Below, in pieces: positions 53,856 through 62,445 of a stretch of DNA of 64,000 nt (position 1 is the first letter of the stretch; every line of letters starts with the position of its first letter). This DNA comes from Planctomyces sp. (GTDB lineage: Bacteria; Planctomycetota; Planctomycetia; Planctomycetales; Planctomycetaceae): contig JAHBXW010000020.1 in NCBI GenBank assembly GCA_019636235.1, positions 1 to 64,000 on the forward strand. Direction: 5' to 3'. The notes under the pieces were generated by a model. The model made no database searches. It was not told the DNA's origin and worked only from the letters and a program-made list of their open reading frames with translations. The position numbers were made by a program, and so were the translations under genes.

Positions 53856-56762
53856 CTACAGCAGCGATTCGGATCGCAGGGCGTCGATGACGCGGTCCAC
53901 TTCGCCCGCGACCGCCTCCAACTGCGTCCCGACGGTTCCCGTGCGGCCTTCCCGAAGATCGTCCTCGAGCTGCTGCGCGAGGTTCACGCAGGCGTGCGCG
54001 TCGAAGTTCGCGGCCAGGCCCTTCAGGCTGTGCGCGGCGCGCGTCGCAGCCTCCAGCCGCCCTTCGTCGAGCGCGGTCCGAACGTCCCCCAGCAGCGGCG
54101 GCGCGTCCTCGAGGAAGAACTGCGCCATGTCCCGCAGCAGCCGCTCATCGCCCCCCAGGCGCTGTCTCGCGACGGCGAGATTCAGAATCGGTTCCCGTCC
54201 CTGACCCGCTGCCGGCGGAATCGATGCGGCGTGACTCATATCAGCATCCTGACGTCCGGTTCGATCAGCGGATCCGTCCGCCGCGCGCATCCGTGCCGCC
54301 GATTGTTCGAGCAACTGCAGCAGCTCGTCCGCCACAATCGGCTTGGAAATGTACGCATCCATTCCGGCCCGCAGACAACTCTCCCGATCCCCGCGCATCG
54401 CATGCGCCGTCATGGCGATGATCGGAATCCGGTCGCCGCCCGGCAGCGTGCGGATCACCGCCGTCGCCTGGAGCCCGTCCATGACCGGCATCTGCACATC
54501 CATGAGGACGGCATCGTATCGGTTGTTTCGGCAGCTTTCCACGGCCTGTCGGCCGTTCGCCACCAGGTGAGGATGGTGGCCCCGGCGAGTCAGAATCGCC
54601 TCCACCACCTTCCGGTTCGCAGGCGTGTCCTCCGCGACCAGCACGTCCAGCGGACGCGACGTCGGACGGATCCCCGCCACGTCCCGGCTCCGCTGCGGCG
54701 GACCGTTCAGCACCGTCATGATCGCATCCAGCAGCATCGACTGAGACACCGGCTTCTGCAGAAACGCGGCAATCGGCAGACGCCGGATCCGCTCCGACAC
54801 TGACTGCCGCCCCCCCGACGACAGCATCAGCACCCGCGCCTCGCCGATCAGACCCTGCTGTTCCAGCTGCTCCACCAGGTCGCAGCCGTCCATCTTGGGC
54901 ATTGCCCCGTCGACGATCAGCAGCGGATACGAATCGCCGCTGCGCTCCGCCAGCGACAGCGCCGCCAGCGCCGCATCCGGGCCATCCACGACCACCGGAC
55001 GCATCGACCAGTTGCTCAATGTCGTCGCCAGGATCCGGCGGTTCGTCGCGTTGTCGTCGACGACCAGCACCGGCAGCGATTCCAGTTGCTCGACCGGCAG
55101 CTCCGCCTCCAGCCGACGCCGGGTCAGCACCGCGAACCGCATGATGGCTGAGAACGTCGATCCCTGACCCGAGACGCTCTGCAGCTCCAGGCCCCCCTCC
55201 ATCCGCTCGACGATCTCCCGACAGATGGTCAGTCCCAGTCCGGCGCCCGAATACCGCCGCGTCGACGACGCATCCACCTGCGTGAAGGCCTGGAAGATCC
55301 GCTCCTGGTCGGCTTCGGAGATGCCCATCCCCGTGTCACGGACGTCCAGCCGCAAAACGACATGCGACGCCTCCTGGCGGACGACGCCGAGGCGGACGCT
55401 GACTTCGCCCGCCTCGGTGAATTTCAGCGCGTTCCCCGCCAGGTTCGTCACGACCTGACGGAACCGCCGCGAATCGCCCACCAGCCGGTCCGGCACGTCG
55501 GGCGCCACGTCGCACAACAGCTCCAACCCCACCTCGAACGCACGCAGCGACAGCGACCGCATCGCCGAATCGAGCACGCGGCGGATCGAGAACGGATCGG
55601 ACTCCAGCTCGAACCGACCCGCCTCCATCCGTGAATAGTCCAGCAGATCGTCCACCAGCGACAGCATGACCCGCGACGAGTCCCGCGCCGTTTCGAGGTA
55701 GTCCCGCACCAGCTCCGGCAGCGCCTCCCCCAGCGACAGGTCGATCATGCCGATGATCGCGTTCATCGGCGTCCGCAGCTCGTGCGAGACGTTCGCCAGA
55801 AACTGCCGCTGCGTCTGCTGCGCGGTTTCCGCCAGGTGCTTGGCGCGGCGGAGTTCGGCCTCCCGCTGTTTGACCCGGCTGATGTCCCGCTCAATGGTCG
55901 CCGCGCCGATCAGCTGGCCGTCCATGTCCAGCAGCGGCGACACGGTGATCGACACGTCAATCAGTTCGCCGTCCTTGTGGCGGCGGACCGATTCGAAGTG
56001 CTCCAGACGCTGCCCCAGCCGCAGGGCCTCGGCGAGCGCCGGGACCTCGTCGTCGAGGGGCTGCGGGACGATCAGCGAGCCCCGCTGGCCGATCGCTTCC
56101 CCGGCGGTGTAGCCGTAGACGGCTTCCGCGCCTGGATTCCAGTCGGTGATCACGCCGTCCAGGTCCCGGACGATGATCGCGTCCGAGGTGCTGTTGACGA
56201 TGGCGGCCGATCGGGCCCGTTCGCTTTCCCAGCGTCGCCGATCGTGGAAATCCGCGGGTCCGGATTCGCGGCCGAGGTCCTCGTCGAAGGGGCGCGGGTC
56301 GGCGTCATGCACGGCTTCGACCGGTTCGACGACCAGGACCGTGAGCGGCCAGGCGTCGGAAACGGCGTCCAGAGCGGCGGCCTTCAGGACGACTTCCGTG
56401 CGGCCGCCCCCCGCTTCGATCGCGATCGCGCGAACGGAAACGGGCGGCTGCTCGTCCTCGCAATCCATGGAGTCCCGGGTCGGCAACTGAAGCGGCGCGA
56501 CGGGAATCAGGATGTCGGTCCACTGCCGCCCCACGGCGTCGTCAGCGCATCGCCCCAGACGATGCTCCGCGGCGCTGTTCCAGACCGCGATCCGCCCTTC
56601 GCCGTCCACCGCGATCGCCGCGCCGGGCCATTGCTCGATCATCCGGCGCAGCCGATTCCGATTCGGTGATTGCCTGCGCCGACTGGTCATGAATGCGGGG
56701 ACGCGGTCGTGGACCCGGGCGATGTCCGCGGCCGGCACAGCGCCTGGCGCGCGCGAGCGCAT
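53856..56762 (-). CDS. BarA-like hybrid histidine kinase (PAS-PAS-HK-REC-REC-HPt)
   Basis: 968-residue hybrid kinase. Two PAS domains (about 40-140 and 185-295, with VITDWNPGAEAVYGY) precede HisKA (His327 in FLANVSHELRTP), HATPase (N-box NLAGNALKF, DTGMGIS, GAGLGLTI), receivers with Asp618 (LLIVDGAMP) and Asp755 (VLMDVQMPVMDG), and a C-terminal HPt domain with His911 (AAHSLKGLAANF). This is a complete phosphorelay, probably cytoplasmic since no membrane helix is seen. I chose ATG 56762 (56690 is possible). The longer frame to 56927 overlaps the terminator hairpin at 56903-56932, so it is unlikely. No dedicated response regulator gene follows it. Confidence 0.9.
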   Translation of the reverse strand: MRSRAPGAVPAADIARVHDRVPAFMTSRRRQSPNRNRLRRMIEQWPGAAIAVDGEGRIAVWNSAAEHRLGRCADDAVGRQWTDILIPVAPLQLPTRDSMDCEDEQPPVSVRAIAIEAGGGRTEVVLKAAALDAVSDAWPLTVLVVEPVEAVHDADPRPFDEDLGRESGPADFHDRRRWESERARSAAIVNSTSDAIIVRDLDGVITDWNPGAEAVYGYTAGEAIGQRGSLIVPQPLDDEVPALAEALRLGQRLEHFESVRRHKDGELIDVSITVSPLLDMDGQLIGAATIERDISRVKQREAELRRAKHLAETAQQTQRQFLANVSHELRTPMNAIIGMIDLSLGEALPELVRDYLETARDSSRVMLSLVDDLLDYSRMEAGRFELESDPFSIRRVLDSAMRSLSLRAFEVGLELLCDVAPDVPDRLVGDSRRFRQVVTNLAGNALKFTEAGEVSVRLGVVRQEASHVVLRLDVRDTGMGISEADQERIFQAFTQVDASSTRRYSGAGLGLTICREIVERMEGGLELQSVSGQGSTFSAIMRFAVLTRRRLEAELPVEQLESLPVLVVDDNATNRRILATTLSNWSMRPVVVDGPDAALAALSLAERSGDSYPLLIVDGAMPKMDGCDLVEQLEQQGLIGEARVLMLSSGGRQSVSERIRRLPIAAFLQKPVSQSMLLDAIMTVLNGPPQRSRDVAGIRPTSRPLDVLVAEDTPANRKVVEAILTRRGHHPHLVANGRQAVESCRNNRYDAVLMDVQMPVMDGLQATAVIRTLPGGDRIPIIAMTAHAMRGDRESCLRAGMDAYISKPIVADELLQLLEQSAARMRAADGSADRTGRQDADMSHAASIPPAAGQGREPILNLAVARQRLGGDERLLRDMAQFFLEDAPPLLGDVRTALDEGRLEAATRAAHSLKGLAANFDAHACVNLAQQLEDDLREGRTGTVGTQLEAVAGEVDRVIDALRSESLL

Positions 56763-56902
56763 CGCGGGTCTTCTGGGACGTGAATTGAATTGATCGTCGG
56801 GAAGGGGAGCCCGAAACGGGTGTGTGGTTCGGCACAGGGGGACGTGGCTGGCGTCGGCTGGCTGGTCAAATCTCTGGAAGTCGTCAGGCAAACAAAAAAC
56901 GA

Positions 56903-56932
56903 CCGGGACGACGTCAAACGCCGTCATCCCGG
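56903..56932 (-). terminator. Intrinsic terminator upstream of the BarA-like gene
   Basis: On the minus strand an 11-bp stem (CCGGGATGACG with CGTCGTCCCGG, one wobble pair, 8-nt loop) is followed three bases later by TTTTTT (56895-56900 on the complement). This is the strongest intrinsic terminator seen in the window. It would end the transcript of the DUF1328 gene before the kinase gene. Confidence 0.75.
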
Positions 56933-57179
56933 CCGCTCGTCGAGGACAGCGGCATCACAGACCCGCGGCCGTGCCGGCAGGTCGTGAAAGACTTCCTCGA
57001 AAATTCGCAGGCCGGACGAAAGTTCCCCCGGCCGCGATGGGCGTCGCCCCCGCTGCTGAACATCATCCCGGCTCCCGTTCGGAGCCAGCGGCGAGTGCAG
57101 CAGGCGCGTCCGCGTTCTGTCTCGACACGCATCCTGCCGGATGCGGCCGAGTCTCTCCGGTTTCCGATGACATGCTGCG

Positions 57180-57201
57180 GCAGCCGCGAATGTGCGGCTG
57201 C
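57180..57201 (-). terminator. Hairpin directly after the DUF1328 gene
   Basis: A perfect 8-bp stem GCAGCCGC/GCGGCTGC with loop of six, two bases after the stop codon at 57204. There is no T-run. It may stabilise the mRNA end or add to termination before the stronger hairpin at 56903. Confidence 0.4.
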
Positions 57202-57203
57202 AG

Positions 57204-57368
57204 TCACACGTTCACCCGGCGACCGGAGAACAGGGAGATCAGGAACAGCACCAGGAAGACCACGAAGCACACTTTCGCGATCCACGCCGCAGTGCCGGCC
57301 ACCACTCCGAAGCCGAGCACGCCGGCGATCAGAGCGATAATCAGAAACATGATTGCCCAAGACAGCAT
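57204..57368 (-). CDS. DUF1328 small membrane protein (YtjA-like)
   Basis: 54-residue protein with two membrane helices: [19 protein letters not shown] at 3-21, and [16 protein letters not shown] at about 32-47, ending in SGRRVNV. This is the DUF1328 (YtjA) pattern, small inner-membrane proteins often induced by stress and of unknown function. AGGAG lies nine bases upstream of the ATG at 57368. A near-consensus sigma-54 promoter lies 227 bp upstream at 57595-57610 on the same strand, with no other gene between, so sigma-54 control is likely. The neighbouring sigma-54 activator gene (57893-59341) is the obvious candidate regulator. Confidence 0.88.
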   Translation of the reverse strand: MLSWAIMFLIIALIAGVLGFGVVAGTAAWIAKVCFVVFLVLFLISLFSGRRVNV

Positions 57369-57519
57369 GACAGTTCTCCTCGACGGGTCAGGGCTGGTTT
57401 TCGATCGCCCCGACCGCGCGGCCGGGGGATGAGGTTTCGCGATCCGCCCCGGGACAGCAAAACCTGCGTTGAGTCAAAGCCAGCCGCCGCAACTCGCGAC
57501 GTCCGGCAGGATCGTTTGT

Positions 57520-57580
57520 CGCCGGGGATCCCTGTTTTTGAATCGCCAGGTCTGGCTGGCGTTTCCGGTGATCCCCGGCG
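57520..57580 (-). repeat. Large inverted repeat in the DUF1328 leader
   Basis: CGCCGGGGATC at one end pairs with GATCCCCGGCG at the other (11 bp perfect), enclosing a smaller GCCAG/CTGGC stem. It lies about 15-75 nt after the sigma-54 -12 box and would fold in the 5' leader of the DUF1328 transcript. It could regulate translation, form a small RNA, or bind a protein. Confidence 0.6.
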
Positions 57581-57594
57581 TTGGAGGAGGGGAA

Positions 57595-57610
57595 AGCAAC
57601 CCCCGTGCCG
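57595..57610 (-). promoter_or_regulatory. Sigma-54 promoter (-24/-12)
   Basis: On the minus strand the sequence reads CGGCACGGGGGTTGCT. This matches the sigma-54 consensus TGGCACG-N4-TTGCT at every defined base except the first. The GG and GC pairs are separated as required (12 bases between the first base of each). The promoter faces the DUF1328 gene. Confidence 0.8.
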
Positions 57611-57892
57611 GAGCGGTCCCTGAGGCAGTTTTTATCGGAATCGCAGCAAATTCCACGAGTTCCGGCTGCATCACAAGGGGCCTGCGTGTGTGCGGCCGCC
57701 CGTCGCGGGTGGGATCAGCGCATGGCGAGAGAACAGACCGTTCGCCGGGAATCCATGTCGCCCGCCGCGCGGAGCGGCTTCTCAACCGGGCGACGGCGCA
57801 GCGACAAGCCCGGCCGGTCCGTCGGCGAGAACTCGGACGACGATCGATCATCCGCCAGCGGTTCGGCTGACGGTCGATCAGCGGCCGATGGA

Positions 57893-59341
57893 TCAGTCGT
57901 CGATCGAGACGTTCGTGTCGACCGAAATGTGGAACGCGGCGATCCGGTCGCGGACCTTGCCCCGGGTGATGCCCAGAATCTCCGCCGCCCGCGACTGGTT
58001 GCCGCCCGTCTCCCGCAGCACCCGGGTGAACAGGTAGCGTTCCATCACCTCGACCGCCTCGGCGTACAGATCCGTCGAGCCGCTGTTCAACCGCCGCTCG
58101 ACAAACCCGCGCAGGTCGATCTCCGGATGCCCTTCCTCCGGCGCCCCCGGCTTCGACATTCCCGAACTGCCATGCAGCACCTCGGGGGGCAGGAATTCCG
58201 GCACGATCACCGGACCGGTGGCCTTCAGCAGCGCCTGCCGCACGACGCTCTGCAGCTCCCGGACGTTCCCCGGCCAGTCGTAGGCCTCGAGCAGCCGCAG
58301 CGCCTCGGGCGACAGCCCCTCGATCTCCGGCTTGTTCAGCTCCCGGCTGGCGATCGCCAGAAAGTGCTGCAGCAGCAGTGGAATGTCCTCGCGGCGTTGG
58401 CTGAGCGGCGGCAGGAAAATCGTGACGCCGTTCAACCGGTAGAACAGGTCGGCCCGGAAGTCCGACGTGCTGACCATCGCTTCGAGATCACGGTTCGTGG
58501 CGGCGATCAGGCGGACGTTCGTCTGGATCGTCTCGTTGCCGCCGACGCGCTCGAACCGCTGCTCCTGCAGCAATCGGAGGACTTTGCCCTGCACGAGCGG
58601 CGACATGTCGCCGACCTCGTCGAGGAACAGCGTCCCGCCGTTGCACTGTTCGAACTTGCCGATCCGCCGCCGGTCGGCCCCGGTGAACGAGCCCTTTTCA
58701 TGGCCGAACAGCTCGCTTTCCAGCAGCGTGTCTGGCAGGGCCGCGCAGTTGACCGCCATGAACGGGCCTTCGCGGCGGTCGCTGTGCTGATACAGAGCGC
58801 GGGCGACAAGTTCCTTGCCCGATCCGCTTTCGCCGCGGATCAGAACGGTGACGCTCTGCCGCGCGACGCGGCCCACGTTCTTGAACACCTCCAGCATTTC
58901 GCGGCTGCGGCCGACGAACAGGTCGCCGATGACCTCCGTCGGGCTGGTCATCGGCAGGGCGACCGGCACGCTCATCAGCCGCCGGGTTTCCAGCGCCTTG
59001 TCGAGCAGCTCCTTCAGCCGCCCCAGGTCCAGCGGCTTGGCGACGTAGTCGTAGGCCCCCAGCTGCATCGCCTGAATGGCCGTTTCGCTCCCCGCGCCCG
59101 CCGTGATGAAGATCACCGGCAGCCGCCGGTCCAGCTCCTGAATCCGGCGGTAAACGTCCAGCCCGGACGGTCCGGGCAGCATGATGTCCAGCAGCACGAC
59201 GTCCGGTTTCTCAGCCGCGACGAGTTGCAGCCCGTCGTCGGCGTTCCGCCCGGTGATGACCCGCAGGCCCTGTTCCGTCAGGCCTCGTTCCACCAGGTGC
59301 AGCACAGTCCGATCATCATCCACCACCAGCACAGTCGGCAT
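57893..59341 (-). CDS. Sigma-54-dependent response regulator (NtrC/AtoC type)
   Basis: 482-residue activator. The receiver has Asp8/9, phosphoacceptor Asp52 and Lys102. The AAA+ domain has Walker A GESGSGKE (170-177), the sigma-54 contact loop GSFTGA (217-222), Walker B LFLDE and the arginine-finger region. The Fis-type helix-turn-helix ends with GGNQSRAAEILGITRGKVRDRI. The GSFTGA motif is a functional variant of GAFTGA, so it should activate sigma-54. The ATG at 59341 lies 47 bp after the stop of the ethylene-receptor-like kinase gene on the same strand; the pair is probably one operon and the kinase its partner. A sigma-54 promoter lies 283 bp after its stop. Confidence 0.93.
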   Translation of the reverse strand: MPTVLVVDDDRTVLHLVERGLTEQGLRVITGRNADDGLQLVAAEKPDVVLLDIMLPGPSGLDVYRRIQELDRRLPVIFITAGAGSETAIQAMQLGAYDYVAKPLDLGRLKELLDKALETRRLMSVPVALPMTSPTEVIGDLFVGRSREMLEVFKNVGRVARQSVTVLIRGESGSGKELVARALYQHSDRREGPFMAVNCAALPDTLLESELFGHEKGSFTGADRRRIGKFEQCNGGTLFLDEVGDMSPLVQGKVLRLLQEQRFERVGGNETIQTNVRLIAATNRDLEAMVSTSDFRADLFYRLNGVTIFLPPLSQRREDIPLLLQHFLAIASRELNKPEIEGLSPEALRLLEAYDWPGNVRELQSVVRQALLKATGPVIVPEFLPPEVLHGSSGMSKPGAPEEGHPEIDLRGFVERRLNSGSTDLYAEAVEVMERYLFTRVLRETGGNQSRAAEILGITRGKVRDRIAAFHISVDTNVSIDD

Positions 59342-59388
59342 TGTTCGTAGTTTCCCGGCGGGCACGGCCTGCCGCTCACCCACCAGGG

Positions 59389-61833
59389 TCAGCGCACTCC
59401 CGCGACCCGATTGTATTGTCGGAGGATCGCCTCCAACAGCGCATGACGGTCCACCGGCTTGGACAGGTAGTCGTCGCAGCCCGCCTTCAGGCAGCGTTCG
59501 CGGTCCCCCTGCATGGCCGCCGCCGTCAGCGCGATGATCGGCACGCGGCTGCCCAGCTCCCGCAGCCGCGATGTCGCCTCGAACCCGTTCATGACGGGCA
59601 TCTGCATGTCCATCAGCACAATGTCGAACGGCTGCGCCCCCTCCGCCGCGCGCAGCACCTCCTCCACCGCCCGCTCGCCATTGTCCACCACCGCCACCAT
59701 CGCCCCGGCGTCCTCCAGCATCCGCCGGATCATGAACTGGATGCCCCGCGTGTCCTCCGCCACCAGCACGGCGATCGGCAGCACCACGTTGATCGAGTCC
59801 CGGCTGCGATGCTGCTCGTCCGCCTGTTCCGCCAGGCCGGCGGACGCCACAAATCGCAGCGGCTGATCGGAATGCACCGGCAGCGACACCGTGAAGTGCG
59901 TCCCCTTGCCCAACTGGCTTTCCACTCCAATCTGACCGTCCAGCATCCGCACCAGCCGCTGGCAGATGGTCAGCCCCAGGCCGGTTCCGCCCACCCGCCG
60001 GGACGGGTAGTTCCCCAGCTGGCTGAAGGCTTCGAACACCGCTTCGAGCCGGTCGGCCGGGATGCCGATGCCCGTGTCCACGACGTGGATGTTCAGGATC
60101 GGCGGGAACGGGCGGCGATCGCAGTCCACGACGACCGCCACGCTCCCGGCGTCCGTGAACTTGATCGCATTCCCCACCAGGTTCATGAGAATCTGCCGCA
60201 CGCGCAGCGGATCGGTCTGCATTTCGCTGGGCATCTGCGATTCGTACCGCACCGACAGCTCCAGTCCCTTTTCCGCCGCCTGCGAGGCCAACAGCGCCCG
60301 CACCTCCTCGATGACCGCGATGATCGAGCACGACTCGGGATGGATCTCCAATCGCCCCGCTTCGATTTTCGACAGGTCCAGGATGTCGTTCAGGATGCCC
60401 AGCAGCATCCGCCCCTGGTTGCGGATCATCTGCAGCATCTCCCGATGCTCTTCCTTATCCAACCGGGGATACAGCGTGTCCGCGCAACCCAGCACGGCCG
60501 TCAGCGGCGTGCGGATTTCGTGGCTCATGTTCGCCAGGAACTCGCTCTTGGCGTCGCTGGCGGCCTGCGCCATTGCCCCGGCGCTCTTCAGCGTCTCCTC
60601 GAATTCGTGCCGTTCGGTGACGTCCCCCTGCACGCCGACGAAATGCGTCACTTCGCCCGCCGCATTCCGCAGCGGAGTGATCCGAATGTCGTTCCAGAAG
60701 GGCGTGCCGTCCCGGCGGTAATTCAGCAGCGTGACGTGGCAGCTGACTTTCCGCTCCAGCGCCTGTCGGACCCGCTCCACCGCCCTGGGATCAGTCTTCG
60801 GCCCCTGCAGAAACCGGCAGTTCCGCCCCAGCACCTCGGAGGCGGGATAGCCCGTCAGAATCTCGAAGGCATGGTTCGCGTAGATGATCGGCAGGTCCGG
60901 CGAATGCGCGTCCGCAATGATGATCCCGTTCGTCGCCGACTGCAGCGCGCGGTCCCGCAGCAACAACTGCTCGTCCGCCTGCCTCCGCTCGGTGATTTCG
61001 AACGTGACGCCGATCATCCGCGATGGTCGACCCGCCGCGTCGCGAACGACGTCTCCGCGCCCCGCCAGCCACACGATCGAGCCGTCAGAATGGACGGAGC
61101 GGAATTCTTCGTCATAGCGGTCGTTGCGATGGATCGTCCGGTCGACCGCCGCGCGAATTCGATCGCGATCCTCCGCATGGATCGCGTCGAACACCCGTTC
61201 GATGTGGACGACGCCGTCCTCCGCATCAATGCCGAACAGCCGCTGCACGCGCCCGTCGATGCGGACGAGGTCGTTCTGGAGCTGCCACTCCCAGGTTCCC
61301 ATCCGGCCCGCCTCGAGGACCAGCCGCAACTGCTCCTCACGATCGCGGAGCGCGTGTTCGATGACCTCCGACCGCGCGACGACCCCCTTCAGACGCGCGT
61401 TGAGCAGCTGCAGTTCCTGCGTCCGCTGCTGGACCTTGGCCTCCAGCTGCACCGGCCCCTGCAGTGCGAGCGCTTTGGGCACGATCGCCATCAGTGCCAC
61501 GACAGTGCCCCAGGAGACGGCCGCCGTCGCCAGTTTGACCAGCCCCGTGAACCGGTACGCCGGCCACCAGAACACGCCGGCATCCAGCAGATGCGTCAGC
61601 CCGCAGGCGAAGATGAACGCGCCGAACAGCCAGAACACGCGCGAGAACGGAATGTCTCGGCGGTTTCGCACCAGGCTGATCAACACGATCGGGATCGCCA
61701 TGTAGGCGGCCCAGATCGCGACATCCGAAACGATGTGCAGCCAGCCCCAGCCCGGTTCCTGGATCCAGTTCGGACCGCACTCCCAGCGCTTTGGAAAGCC
61801 CTCTGTGTCGAAGATCCGGAACACCGACTCCAT
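59389..61833 (-). CDS. Ethylene-receptor-like, LOV-containing hybrid histidine kinase
   Basis: 814-residue hybrid kinase. The first 120 residues hold three membrane helices like the ethylene-binding domain of plant ETR1. Asp37, Tyr44, Ile47, Pro48, Ile74, Cys77 and His81 match ETR1 Asp25, Tyr32, Ile35, Pro36, Ile62, Cys65 and His69 with identical spacing (copper ligands Cys77/His81 in CGLTHLL). A PAS domain (about 170-285) follows, then a canonical LOV domain (295-408) with adduct Cys339 (GRNCRFLQ) and flavin contacts Asn371, Asn381 and Gln402. Next come HisKA (His438), HATPase (DTGIGIP, GTGLGL) and a receiver (VLMDMQMP). The start is ATG 61833, with a GTG at 61839 possible. It is followed by the sigma-54 response regulator gene. 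Confidence 0.93.
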   Translation of the reverse strand: MESVFRIFDTEGFPKRWECGPNWIQEPGWGWLHIVSDVAIWAAYMAIPIVLISLVRNRRDIPFSRVFWLFGAFIFACGLTHLLDAGVFWWPAYRFTGLVKLATAAVSWGTVVALMAIVPKALALQGPVQLEAKVQQRTQELQLLNARLKGVVARSEVIEHALRDREEQLRLVLEAGRMGTWEWQLQNDLVRIDGRVQRLFGIDAEDGVVHIERVFDAIHAEDRDRIRAAVDRTIHRNDRYDEEFRSVHSDGSIVWLAGRGDVVRDAAGRPSRMIGVTFEITERRQADEQLLLRDRALQSATNGIIIADAHSPDLPIIYANHAFEILTGYPASEVLGRNCRFLQGPKTDPRAVERVRQALERKVSCHVTLLNYRRDGTPFWNDIRITPLRNAAGEVTHFVGVQGDVTERHEFEETLKSAGAMAQAASDAKSEFLANMSHEIRTPLTAVLGCADTLYPRLDKEEHREMLQMIRNQGRMLLGILNDILDLSKIEAGRLEIHPESCSIIAVIEEVRALLASQAAEKGLELSVRYESQMPSEMQTDPLRVRQILMNLVGNAIKFTDAGSVAVVVDCDRRPFPPILNIHVVDTGIGIPADRLEAVFEAFSQLGNYPSRRVGGTGLGLTICQRLVRMLDGQIGVESQLGKGTHFTVSLPVHSDQPLRFVASAGLAEQADEQHRSRDSINVVLPIAVLVAEDTRGIQFMIRRMLEDAGAMVAVVDNGERAVEEVLRAAEGAQPFDIVLMDMQMPVMNGFEATSRLRELGSRVPIIALTAAAMQGDRERCLKAGCDDYLSKPVDRHALLEAILRQYNRVAGVR

Positions 61834-62445
61834 GTCCACCTTGAATGACTGGCGATGACAAGCAGGCGCCGTCCTCGCGCTGCGGCCGCTCTCCGCCTTT
61901 CCGGCTCACAGCCAGGCGGCAATTGTCATGACCGCCCCGAACCGCCACGCCCCGCCGCGGCCGGACAGTCCCAGCCGACGCTCGATCCCGATCCTCACCG
62001 GGCCGCGGGCGGAATCCGGTCGTCCGGCCAGGGAATGGGCGGATCGGGCGCCGGGGGCGACGGCAGCGGGGTGGGCTGCGGCGGCGGGGGCTGCGGATCG
62101 GGCAGCGGCGGCCGATCCGATGGTCCGTTTCTCCAGTCGCTCCCGCGCCGTCGGGAGCCGCGCGTGCTCAGCATGTCCGGAAACCCATGAACTGCCAGGT
62201 GGCTGCATGGTAGGTCGCCAGCGGCGTCTCGCACAGCCTGATGCAGATTCCGCGCATGCTCGAATTCCCCGCTGGACAGATGAGCGTCGCCGCAGGATGG
62301 CGAGCGACGCCGGGGGGCCCCCGATGCCTCAAAGCGGTTCGAATGTGCGGCGCACGTACGTCTGGCCAGGAACAAACACGGGGCGTCCCGGAACGGATTC
62401 CGGAACACCCCGTCGAATCAGTCAGCGCCCGCCGGGCGGGCCGCT
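61834..62445. other. Intergenic region upstream of the kinase gene (612 bp)
   Basis: The region lies between the protease gene and the ethylene-receptor-like kinase gene, both minus. It contains the protease terminator (62379-62412). The remaining DNA is very GC-rich and open on several frames. One minus-strand frame (61995-62174) would give a 59-residue Pro-rich peptide, but it lacks a ribosome-binding site. It should contain the kinase promoter; no clear boxes are visible. Confidence 0.45.
62379..62412 (-). terminator. Intrinsic terminator of the DegP/DegQ-type gene
   Basis: A 15-bp stem (CGGGGTGTTCCGGAA with TTCCGGGACGCCCCG, two wobble pairs) with a four-base loop, 34 bp after the protease stop codon. 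On the minus strand it is followed by TGTTTGTTCC. Stem quality and position support a terminator. Confidence 0.7.

Larger units (their letters stand above)
56763..57203. other. Intergenic region with terminator (441 bp)
   Basis: The region lies between the BarA-like kinase gene and the DUF1328 gene, both minus. It holds two hairpins (56903-56932 and 57180-57201) and the kinase promoter region. A long minus-strand frame across this region (56914-57360) overlaps the DUF1328 gene in another frame and is rejected. Confidence 0.5.
57369..57892. other. Regulatory intergenic region with sigma-54 promoter (524 bp)
   Basis: The region lies between the sigma-54 activator gene and the DUF1328 gene, both minus. 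It holds the sigma-54 promoter (57595-57610), a large inverted repeat in the predicted leader (57520-57580), and short CGATCA-type repeats near the activator's stop. No further gene is seen. Confidence 0.6.

Noticed and set aside
56914-57360. A 148-codon minus-strand frame
   Set aside because: It overlaps the DUF1328 gene in another frame and the terminator hairpin; no family resemblance.
59341-61848. An 835-codon plus-strand frame across the ethylene-receptor-like kinase gene
   Set aside because: It is antisense to a gene with ethylene-binding, LOV and kinase motifs; its composition (His/Arg/Gln/Asp-rich) is a GC artefact.
61995-62174. A 59-codon Pro-rich frame on the minus strand upstream of the kinase gene
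   Set aside because: There is no ribosome-binding site and the composition is low complexity, as expected from a GC-rich spacer. Noted in the intergenic entry.
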